A DNA stretch of 64,000 bases from Streptomyces sp. NBC_00775 (GTDB taxonomy: Bacteria > Actinomycetota > Actinomycetes > Streptomycetales > Streptomycetaceae): NCBI RefSeq assembly GCF_036347135.1, contig NZ_CP108938.1, positions 124,001 through 188,000 on the forward strand, in the 5' to 3' direction. The notes under the pieces were generated by a model. It was not told the origin of the DNA. It did not search any database and worked only from the letters and a program-made list of their open reading frames with translations. Positions 16,263 to 23,254 of this stretch are shown here, one piece after another. Position 1 is the stretch's first letter. The number at the start of each line of letters is the position of its first letter. The position numbers and the translations under genes are program-made.

Positions 16263-17387
16263 GAGGTCGTTTTCGCCCAGTGTTTCATCCCGGAATCCGC
16301 AGTTGATGCGGCTTTGCCGGGTCGCGCCAGGAGATGGTGGCCTCGCCGGTGAGGCGGCGGGCCATCAGGTCGGTCATGGCCAGGTGGATCATGGCTTCGG
16401 AGCGGGCCGGGAGGGTCTCGTAGTCGCGGGCCAGGCGGCGGTGGAGCATCAGCCAGCCGTAGGTCCGCTCGACTGCCCACCGCTTCGGTATCGGGGTGAA
16501 TCCCCTGGCCCCGGGGGTGCGGGAGACGATTTCCATGTCGACGCCGAGGGTGGCGGCGTGCTCGACGAAGTGCTGGCGGTAACCGCCGTCGACCCACGCT
16601 TTGCGGATGGTCGGATGGTCGGCGGCGACCTGGTCGAGCAGGCGGGTGCCGGCCATCGAGCCCTGCACGCTGGCCGCGGTGACCAGGACGGCCAGCAGGA
16701 GACCGATCGTGTCGATCACGATGCTCCGCTTGCGGCCCACAATCTTCTTCGCGGCATCCGTGCCCTGGCCGGAAGCCGGCACGCTGGTGGAGGTCTTGAC
16801 GCTCTGTGCGTCGATCACGCAGGCCGACGGCTCTGCGTTCCGTCCCTCCTTCCGCCGCACCAACTCCCTGAGCAGGCCGTTGAGCTGGGCGAACACACCT
16901 TCCTTCTCCCACTTCGCGAAGTAGTGGTAGACCGTCTCCCAGGGCGGGAAGTCGTGCGGCAGGTAGCGCCACTGCACCCCGGTGCGGTCCACGTACAAGA
17001 TCGCGTCCAGGATCTCCCGCAGGTCGTGCTCGGGCGGGCGGCCGAAGTCCAGGGCCCGGCCGCGACGTTCGAAGCGCCAGGCCGCCAGGACCGGCTCGAT
17101 CAACTCCCAGCGGGCATCGGACAGGTCACTCGGATACGGGCGTCGCTCACTCATGCTCTGGACGTACTGCCAGGAGGCGAGTGCGCCCAGGCGTGAAGTG
17201 CCGACCGCGGAAGCACAGCGCAGAACAGGGCGTCCTGGGATGAGACAGGCGCAAGCCGCGTTCCATCCCAGCCGTCACCCCGCCTGACCATCGAAACGCG
17301 CTCGCATCAGCAGCCACACCAACACCGCAGCCCCGCACCGCAAGAACCTGGAGATAGCGGGGCGTTAGAGATGAAAACGACCTCTTA
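16260..17387. mobile_element. IS5-family insertion sequence, complete
   Basis: 1128 bp with terminal inverted repeats TGAGAGGTCGTTTTC (left) and TAAGAGGTCGTTTTC (right, inverted), differing at one position, flanked by a 3-bp duplication GAC (16257-16259 and 17388-17390). It holds a single intact transposase gene on the minus strand. Its left end supplies the stop codon of the neighbouring membrane protein gene. Confidence 0.8.
16285..17154 (-). CDS. IS5-family transposase
   Basis: 289 residues, ATG at 17154. The N-terminal DUF4096-like segment reads LSDARWELIEPVLAAW with WRYLPHDFPPWETVYHYF. The DDE residues are visible in CVIDAQSVKTS (first Asp), AWVDGGYRQHF (second Asp) and RWAVERTYGWL (Glu, Y-(2)-R-(3)-E-(6)-K region). 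The length is normal for a single-frame IS5 transposase, and inverted repeats surround it, so the element is probably active. The downstream end lies 25 bp from the left terminus. Confidence 0.9.
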   Translation of the reverse strand: MSERRPYPSDLSDARWELIEPVLAAWRFERRGRALDFGRPPEHDLREILDAILYVDRTGVQWRYLPHDFPPWETVYHYFAKWEKEGVFAQLNGLLRELVRRKEGRNAEPSACVIDAQSVKTSTSVPASGQGTDAAKKIVGRKRSIVIDTIGLLLAVLVTAASVQGSMAGTRLLDQVAADHPTIRKAWVDGGYRQHFVEHAATLGVDMEIVSRTPGARGFTPIPKRWAVERTYGWLMLHRRLARDYETLPARSEAMIHLAMTDLMARRLTGEATISWRDPAKPHQLRIPG

Positions 17388-17521
17388 GACATCGTTTCTG
17401 ATGGCTTGTTCGTCGTCAGAAGGGACACGCCTGGTAGTCCCAGAGCCGCGACAGGCACCGGGGAGGCGTCGAGGTGCCCCGCTTGCTGGGGGTCTCGGAC
17501 GCGTCTGACACGCTGCTGTCC

Positions 17522-18091
17522 ATGAAGGACGATCTGATCGGCACGCAGACGCCGAAGCGCCGCATCACCGATCCGGGAGAGGCTCTTGCGACGCTGGAGC
17601 GCGCTGTTCCCGGATTGACCGAGCATCGGCGGTCGGAGCCTGCCGTGCTCGACTGGGCCGTGATCGAGGAGAGCCTGGGCACCGCTCTTCCATCCGATTA
17701 CAAGCACCTAGCCGAGTGGTACCCGACCTTCGCCATCGGAGACTTCCTTCTCGTCGGTCTTCCCGAGCCGGGCGAAGAGCACCACATTCTTCAGGGCATC
17801 TGTACCACCCTTCAAGTACTCGCCGAAGCCTGGCTGGAACCCGCTCTCGGTCTGCTCGCCCATCCTGCCCCTGGCGGTCTGCTGCCCTGGGCGGAGTCGA
17901 ACGAGAGCGACAAGTTCATGTGGAGCACGACCGGAGCCACGCCGCAGGACTGGATCGTCACCGTGGCTTCCCGTAGCGGAGGGTGGTGGCACTACAGCGG
18001 AGGCTCAGTACAGTTCCTCGCGGAGTACTGCGACGGGACGCTGGAACCCTGGGCGCTCCCACCGATCGAGGCCGAAGTCACCCCCTGCTGA
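17522..18091 (+). CDS. SMI1/KNR4 (SUKH) family protein
   Basis: 189 residues from the ATG at 17522; an in-frame start 48 bases upstream is less likely. The family pattern is present: VIEESLGTALPSDYKHLAEWYPTF near residues 48-70, a GDFLLVG strand, and a C-terminal GGWWHYSGGSVQFLAEYCDG region. SUKH proteins commonly neutralise contact-dependent toxins or nuclease toxins; no cognate toxin lies next to it, only IS elements on both sides. It may be an orphan immunity gene retained after rearrangement. It is the second SUKH gene in the window and differs clearly from the one at 1-579. Confidence 0.75.
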   Translation: MKDDLIGTQTPKRRITDPGEALATLERAVPGLTEHRRSEPAVLDWAVIEESLGTALPSDYKHLAEWYPTFAIGDFLLVGLPEPGEEHHILQGICTTLQVLAEAWLEPALGLLAHPAPGGLLPWAESNESDKFMWSTTGATPQDWIVTVASRSGGWWHYSGGSVQFLAEYCDGTLEPWALPPIEAEVTPC

Positions 18092-18097
18092 GGACAA

Positions 18098-18958
18098 AGA
18101 GCGTCGTCACTTGGCCAGTCGGCGGTAGCCGATGAGGGCTACGGATATGCCAACGAAGGCGAGGAAGTGTTCTGCCTTGCGTTCGTAGCGGCGGTGGAGG
18201 CGTCGGCAGCCGACGAGCCAGGACACCGTTCGCTCAACCACCCAACGGTGACGTCCCAGGCGTTGTGAGGACTCGACGCCCTTGCGCGCGATGCGGGGGC
18301 GGATACCGCGGCTCCGGAGCCATCGGCGCAGGTGGGCGTAGTCGTATCCCTTGTCGGCATGGAGCTTGCCGGGCCGTCGCCTGCGTCGTCCACGTCGCGA
18401 ACGGATTGGCGGAATGCCGCGCACGAGCGGCTCCAGGGCTTGGCTATCGTGCAGGTTGGCGCCGGAGATGCCCAGTGACAGCGGAAGACCATTCCGGTCG
18501 GTGATCAAGTGGATCTTCGATCCCATCTTGCCGCGATCGGTCGGATTCGGTCCGGTCAGGGGCCCCCTTTTGCCGCTCGGATACTGACGGAGTCGATCGC
18601 GCACCGCGACCAGTCCAGCTCTCCGCAGGCGCCGAGCTCGTCGAGGATGACGCGGTGGAACCTGGCCCAGACCCGGTCCCGGCTCCACTGGGCGAAGCGC
18701 CGGTAGACCGTCTGCCAGCACGGTCCGAACACGGGCGGGAGCTGCCGCCACGTGCAGCCGGACGTGGCCACGAAGATGATCGCCGCCAGCACCTCGCGAT
18801 CACCCGCCCGCTGCCAGCCACCACCCTGCGGACGTATGACCTTCGTCGGCGGAACCACCATCCGGAACAACACCCACAACTCATCCGGCACGAGCCGCTC
18901 AAGCAGATCCGTCGTGGGCGGCTCAACGACCACCGACGCCATAAGAAACGACGCCTTA
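18098..18958. mobile_element. IS5-family (IS427-like) element with two-frame transposase
   Basis: Ends carry imperfect inverted repeats (GCGTCGT followed by CACTT on the left, TTCTT on the right). The right end runs directly into the stop codon of the next transposase at 18956, so this element inserted at the 3' edge of the older one. No clear target duplication is visible. Confidence 0.6.
18107..18942 (-). CDS. IS5-family transposase in two frames, likely -1 frameshift
   Basis: The first frame starts at an ATG at 18942 and runs to a stop at 18556: DUF4096-like domain (LVPDELWVLFRMVVPP, TWRQLPPVFGPCWQTVYRRF) up to the first catalytic Asp (RCAIDSVSIRAAKGGP). The second frame, ending at 18107, resumes with GPLTGPNPTDRGKMGSKIHL and carries the remaining catalytic motifs (HADKGYDY, RWVVERTVSWL). 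The switch lies at AAAAGGGGG (minus strand, around 18563-18572), where a -1 slip joins the frames exactly. IS427-type elements use such slippage, so this is probably functional rather than broken. Combined length is about 278 residues, normal for the family. Confidence 0.75.
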
Positions 18959-19724
18959 TCCGGCGAGGGCGAGGTTGTGTAGGCGCGCGATGCCGAGCAT
19001 TGCGTGATGGACGCCGTCGCCTTTGAGTCGGCAGTCGCGCAGGATCTTCCAGGTCTTCATGCGGGCGAAGGTGTGCTCTACGCGAGCACGAACCTGCTTG
19101 TGGGAGCGGTTGTGTTGCCGTTTCCAGTCGGGCAGCTCCTCGCCGGCCCGGCGGCGGTGGGGCATCACGAGTCCGGTGCCTGGATAGCCGCCGTCGGCGA
19201 TCGTCATGGTCTTGCCGACAGCGGCCTTCGCCCCCCGATTGCTCCCAGGCTCTGCAGTCGTTGCGGTTGCCTGGCAGCGGTCGGCCGACCACGACGACGC
19301 GACGGGTGTCGGCGTCGATGACAACTTGGTGGTTGGTGGAGTACCGGTAATTCTTGGACTGCTCTGCGACCTGGTGGTCGCGGGTGGGCACCAGAGTGCC
19401 GTCCACGATAAGGACGGCGTCCTTGGCGAAACGCTGTCTGGGCTGAAGCGCGAGCAGCGGGCCAAGATGACCGATGATCCGGTCGACTGCGGACTTCGAG
19501 ACGCCGAACAACGGAGCGAGTTGGCGCATCGTCAAGTTCGTGCGCCAGTATGCCGCCACGAGCAGCACCCGGTTCTCCAGTGTCAGGCCCCACGGCCGTC
19601 CCTGTCGTACCGCTTCCGCACCCTCGCGCCGCAGCGCGGTTACCAACCTGCCGAAGCAACGCGGGCTCAGCCCGGTGAACGGGGTTATCCAGGACGGCTC
19701 GGACGCCGTGATCACACCAGCCAC
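18956..19724 (-). pseudogene. IS5-superfamily (HTH + DDE_4) transposase, frameshifted
   Basis: The start at 19724 reads MAGVITASEPSWITPFTGLS, with an HTH (MRQLAPLFGVSKSAVDRI) and the first catalytic Asp in LIVDGTLVPTRDH. Near 19237 a run of six G replaces an expected five, moving the continuation AKAAVGKTMTIADGGYPGTG into the next frame, which ends normally at HNLALAG. A single-base change explains the break, and there is no slippery signal typical of programmed shifting, so I call it a pseudogene. It served as the target for the adjacent IS at its 3' end. Confidence 0.75.
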
Positions 19725-19769
19725 ACCAAGATCATCACATCGTGACCACGTGGGACTGCGCGCGAAACA

Positions 19770-20201
19770 TCACTCGGAAAGACGGAGATCCCCAGCCCAG
19801 CTCGTGCAACGAACCCGGCCGGACGCGAAGGTGACCTCAAGTGCGATGCGGCCGGTCTTCGGCTCGAACTCTTCCCTCACCGTCAGGACGTCCTCTCCGA
19901 GGTGGGCGGCGAACGGCGTTCGATCACCAACCGGAGCGACCTCGACGCGCCCCCAGCCGTCCATGTCGTAGCCCTCGTGCGGGCTCGAGGACTCCACGAT
20001 CAGGCACCAGTCCGAGCCGGTCGTGACGTGCGTGGAACTGCCTTGGCTGTCGATCAACCACACATCCAGCGGATCTTCCGCTTCCTCATCTCCGCTCCGA
20101 TGCCACGCGGCGAGGACCTCCTGCAGCCGCCGCCCGACCAGAACCTCAGGACGTGCGCCAGACCCATGCAACGGGCACTCATCTACCTTCTCGGACTCCA
20201 C
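19770..20201 (-). CDS. Unknown small protein
   Basis: 143 residues from an ATG at 20201. No family recognised. The protein is acidic with many short beta-type stretches: PLDVWLIDSQGSSTHVTTGSD contains a possible strand-turn-strand, followed by WCLIVESSSPHEGYDMDGWG and LEVTFASGRVRCTSWAGDL. There is no signal peptide or membrane segment. Size and composition resemble immunity-type proteins common in this window, but there is no motif to prove it. It is flanked by an IS relic and an IS3 tail, and is probably transcribed alone. Confidence 0.5.
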   Translation of the reverse strand: MESEKVDECPLHGSGARPEVLVGRRLQEVLAAWHRSGDEEAEDPLDVWLIDSQGSSTHVTTGSDWCLIVESSSPHEGYDMDGWGRVEVAPVGDRTPFAAHLGEDVLTVREEFEPKTGRIALEVTFASGRVRCTSWAGDLRLSE

Positions 20202-20260
20202 CCAACGACCGTACCGCTAGCCAACGCCCCAGCTCACACGCTTAAACGGGACAGCCCTTA

Positions 20261-20323
20261 GGCCGGCTGACCCCCGTCGAATTCGAGACCATCATGACCA
20301 CACCGGCCCTCCAAACCGCGTGA
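20261..20323 (+). pseudogene. IS3-family transposase C-terminal tail
   Basis: Reads GRLTPVEFETIMTTPALQTA and stop, the typical end of IS3 orfB in actinobacteria, followed by TGTCACCCAAACCTGCAG, which resembles an IS3 right terminus. The rest of the transposase is gone. The remaining bases of 20202-20439 hold nothing else that I recognise. Confidence 0.6.
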
Positions 20324-20439
20324 TCGAACCTGTCACCCAAACCTGCAGCAGACCCCAACCTATTGTCGCCGTCGTCGCTGGGCTGCCACGCTGGTCAACA
20401 TGTCGGTCGATGGCAGCAGCGACCGAGGAGGGAGGGGCC

Positions 20440-22029
20440 GTGCCCCGGCGTCTCGTCATCGTCATCCCGTCCATCACGGGCAAGATCGCGCCGTGGGAGC
20501 CCCTCATAGAACGGCTCAAGCAACTCGACGGGTACGAGGAAGCCGACTGTGACTGGTACGTGGCGCGGCACGGTGCCCGGTGGTACCGGCCTGGCTCCGC
20601 GTTGCGGAGTTCGTTGAAGGTGAGCGCGCTGATCCACGAGCAGTGGCTGCGTGGCGGCGGCTACGACGACGTCGTCCTGACTGGGCACAGTCTTGGCGGT
20701 CTGCTTGCGCGTCAGGCGTACTTGCTCGGCCTCGACACGGACGGCGAGGGCCGCAGTCCCAGGCCCTGGGCAGAGAAGGTCTCCCGCATCGTGCTGTTTG
20801 CCAGTCTGAACCGGGGCATCGAAGTCTCGTTCGCCCGACGGTGGTGGCTGCCGCCCCTGGCATGGTTCAGCCGGGTCGTTCCGGGCCTGCGGCACTGGCT
20901 GGTGCAGGACGTGCTGCGCGGATCCGATTTCGTCACCAATCTGCGGATCTCTTGGATCCGCGAGCTCAACGCCCGGGACCATCCACCCCTCGTGACCCAG
21001 TTCCTGGGAACCGAGGATGCCCTCGTGACGGCCGACGACAGCAGTGACGTCGAGGAATTCCCCACCGGCAGACAGGAGTTCATCCCTGACGCCACCCACG
21101 CCAACCTCGTGTGTCTGGACATCGCCCGTGACCCCGAGGCCCGCTTCCGACTCATCGCCGAGGCTTTCACCGCCCTCCGCGCCCCTGCGGCCGTCCCACA
21201 GATCGGCACGCCGAAGAAGCGGGTGATCATGCTGCTGCACGGCATCCGGGCGTCCAACACCACCTGGGTGAAAGACCTCGAGGGCCTGTTGCAGGCAGCA
21301 GACCCCGACGCGGATGTGGTGACGGCAAGCTATGGGCGTTTTTCCGTGCGCAAGTTCATTCTTCCCGTCACCCGTCGCAAGTTCCTCGGCTGGCTGGAGG
21401 ACGTGTACGCCGAACGCCTCGCCAAGAACCCCAAGGCGACCTTCCACTTCGTCGGGCACAGCAACGGCACCTACCTGCTCGGCAACAGCCTCAGCCGGAT
21501 TCCCGGCATGCGCTTTGACAGGGTGTTCCTGGCCGGCAGCGTGCTGCCAGCGGATTATCCGTGGCACGAGCGGCTGAACAGCGGGCAGGTGAGGCACATC
21601 CGCAACGACCGGGCAGCCAGCGACGTCCCCGTCGGCATTCTCTGCGCGGGGCTGCGCGGACTGCGTATGCGGGACGTGGGCACCGGCGGCGTCGACGGTT
21701 TCTACGAGTACAACGGCAATGCCAAGACCGAGGTCTTCTACTATCCCGGCGGCCACAGCGCCGCACTCACGGCAGCCAACCTCTCCCATCTCGCCCGCTA
21801 CGTGCTCCACGGCACCGTCGTACCGCCGTCCGGCGGCCTGCTCCGCGGCACCTCCGCCGCCTTCGGGTTGCTTTCCAGGGCAGCCGGCCCCCTGTTCGTC
21901 CTCCTGCTCCTCGCCGTCCTTGCCGCAGCAGTCGCCTTCGGGATGTACGGCCCTTGGGGCCCACTCCTCAACGTCGTTACCGAAGCCGGGGCGTTTGCCG
22001 TGCTGTTCCTGCTCCTGGACCTCGTCTGA
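20440..22029 (+). CDS. Tandem alpha/beta-hydrolase with C-terminal membrane anchor
   Basis: 529 residues. The GTG at 20440 follows GAGGAGGGA at ideal spacing. Two hydrolase domains occur in one chain. The first (about 1-240) has the nucleophile elbow GHSLGG with Ser84 and a later LGTEDALVTADD and DATHANLV. The second (about 258-460) starts VIMLLHGIRASNTTWVKDL and has GHSNG with Ser341 and a terminal GGHSAAL His motif. Two hydrophobic helices follow (about 480-528), so the enzyme is probably membrane-bound with the hydrolases in the cytoplasm. Lipase/esterase or acyl-transfer activity is likely; the substrate is unknown. The duplication plus anchor is an unusual architecture. Confidence 0.75.
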   Translation: MPRRLVIVIPSITGKIAPWEPLIERLKQLDGYEEADCDWYVARHGARWYRPGSALRSSLKVSALIHEQWLRGGGYDDVVLTGHSLGGLLARQAYLLGLDTDGEGRSPRPWAEKVSRIVLFASLNRGIEVSFARRWWLPPLAWFSRVVPGLRHWLVQDVLRGSDFVTNLRISWIRELNARDHPPLVTQFLGTEDALVTADDSSDVEEFPTGRQEFIPDATHANLVCLDIARDPEARFRLIAEAFTALRAPAAVPQIGTPKKRVIMLLHGIRASNTTWVKDLEGLLQAADPDADVVTASYGRFSVRKFILPVTRRKFLGWLEDVYAERLAKNPKATFHFVGHSNGTYLLGNSLSRIPGMRFDRVFLAGSVLPADYPWHERLNSGQVRHIRNDRAASDVPVGILCAGLRGLRMRDVGTGGVDGFYEYNGNAKTEVFYYPGGHSAALTAANLSHLARYVLHGTVVPPSGGLLRGTSAAFGLLSRAAGPLFVLLLLAVLAAAVAFGMYGPWGPLLNVVTEAGAFAVLFLLLDLV

Positions 22030-22251
22030 CCCATCTCACTGTGCCCCCAGACCAAGCCCGCCCCTGACAAGCCGTCCACCCGCGCTGCACTCGCGCCCGG
22101 CTGGAAACTCGCCACGCCAAGGCCGCCGGCTAATACGACACTGCTGGCCCCCCATACACAGGGCCCTATCCCCCTGCCGCCACAACGGGTCCACCCTCGC
22201 TATCAGCAACCACTTCTCACACGCGTAGAAGCCTGTGACAAGCCCAGAATT

Positions 22252-22282
22252 GGGTGAGGGGCGCTGACACAGCCCCTCACCC
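22252..22282 (+). terminator. Hairpin downstream of the double hydrolase gene
   Basis: Perfect 11-bp arms GGGTGAGGGGC and GCCCCTCACCC with a 9-base loop, about 220 bases after the hydrolase stop. The intervening 22030-22251 has no gene. It may instead belong to a lost IS. Confidence 0.45.
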
Positions 22283-22309
22283 GTCGGCGTCACGGCAGAC
22301 CCATGCACC

Positions 22310-22403
22310 AGAGCTACGGCACGGACCGTGGACGAGCCGCAAGCGACGGATGCGATCACGACGAACCGGGAGTGGTCATCGATGCCGGTGACCATCTTGC
22401 ACT
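22310..22403 (-). pseudogene. IS481-type transposase, middle part (left of transposon)
   Basis: The minus strand reads RECKMVTGIDDHSRFVVIAS, the segment with the first catalytic-Asp region of an IS481 transposase, then degenerates. It is the direct continuation of the piece at 27741-28001; the TnsABC-type transposon separates them. Joining the two after removing one copy of the 5-bp duplication restores the frame LADGRECKMVTG. Confidence 0.75.
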
Positions 22404-22408
22404 CCCGC

Positions 22409-22456
22409 TGACTCGTCTCAGTGAACTTTGACCGTTCTCACTGAAGTTTGACCGGT
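22409..22456. repeat. Left transposon end, two binding-type repeats
   Basis: Two direct units of consensus GTCTCACTGAAGTTTGACCG lie 21 bp apart, starting at 22415 and 22435 (second reads TTCTCACTGAAGTTTGACCG). They are inverted relative to the right-end units. Confidence 0.8.
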
Positions 22457-22501
22457 ATCTGCTTTACGTTCCCGGCTGTCGGAGTCTGCGAGGGGGCGGC
22501 G

Positions 22502-23254
22502 GTGGCGACAGCTGTACGGGCGTTTGGCGACGAGGCACTTTCGGCGTTTGAGCTGGAGTTTTGCCACCCTGATGGTCGGCGTCGGCTTCCGCTCGGGAAG
22601 GCCTGGAGTGTCCCGTTCGAGGTGGCCGATCCGGTACGCGAATTCCGTTGGGCTAAGGGAGGCAAGAGCTTCCCGGGCTGGTACTACGCGGTGACGACGG
22701 TCGGCCACGTGGGCTACGAGTCGTGGCTGGAGCGAGACCGTCTGATCTTGATGGACCGGGATCGGGAGGTCGTCGGTATCGCCGCTCAGCCCTTCTGGTT
22801 GCGCTGGGACGACGGGCACAAGGGGCGTCGTCACGCTCCGGACTACTTCGTACGCCTTGTCGACGGTCGGGCTCGGGTGGTCGACGTCAGGTCTGCGGAC
22901 CGCATGGACGAACGGACCGAGGAGTCGTTCGAGGCGACGCGGCGGGCTTGCGAGGCGGTGGGCTGGCAGTTCGAGTGGGTGGGCACGCCGGATCCGGTGT
23001 TCATGGCGAACGTTCGCTGGTTGGCCCGCTACCGCAGGGCCCGCTCGGGACGCCCGGCATCGGTCGCGGCCGCGCTGATCGATGTCTGCAACGAGCCGAT
23101 GGGCATGTGGGCCGGGGCCGAGCTCGTGGGTGACCGGCTGCAGGTGCTTCCGGTGCTGTTCCACCTGATGTGGTCGGGCCGGCTCGATGCGGACCTTGAA
23201 TCGGACCTGCTGGACTCGGAGAGCCTGGTCTGGGCCGCGGGAGGGTCGGCATGA
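22502..23254 (+). CDS. tnsA: TnsA-like heteromeric transposase endonuclease subunit
   Basis: 250 residues from a GTG at 22502 behind GAGGGGGCGGCG; the longer TTG reading overlaps the terminal repeats. A restriction-endonuclease-like core is visible: Glu73 in VGYESWLERDRL, Asp114 in RRHAPDYFVR, and Asp128-Val-Arg130 in VVDVRSAD where classical TnsA has Gln-x-Lys. The actinobacterial TnsA-like group uses this DVR form, to my knowledge. TnsA cuts the 5' ends of the transposon so that, with TnsB, it leaves by cut-and-paste. It overlaps tnsB by four bases (ATGA). Confidence 0.75.
   Translation: MATAVRAFGDEALSAFELEFCHPDGRRRLPLGKAWSVPFEVADPVREFRWAKGGKSFPGWYYAVTTVGHVGYESWLERDRLILMDRDREVVGIAAQPFWLRWDDGHKGRRHAPDYFVRLVDGRARVVDVRSADRMDERTEESFEATRRACEAVGWQFEWVGTPDPVFMANVRWLARYRRARSGRPASVAAALIDVCNEPMGMWAGAELVGDRLQVLPVLFHLMWSGRLDADLESDLLDSESLVWAAGGSA

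Noticed and set aside
20395..21810. 471-codon minus-strand frame opposite the double hydrolase
   Set aside because: Low-complexity His/Gln/Gly-rich translation without a ribosome-binding site; the plus-strand gene explains the region.
22409..22456. IS21-type element instead of Tn7-like
   Set aside because: IS21 also has repeated ends, but the TnsA-like nuclease gene and the size of the transposase and ATPase favour the Tn7-like class.
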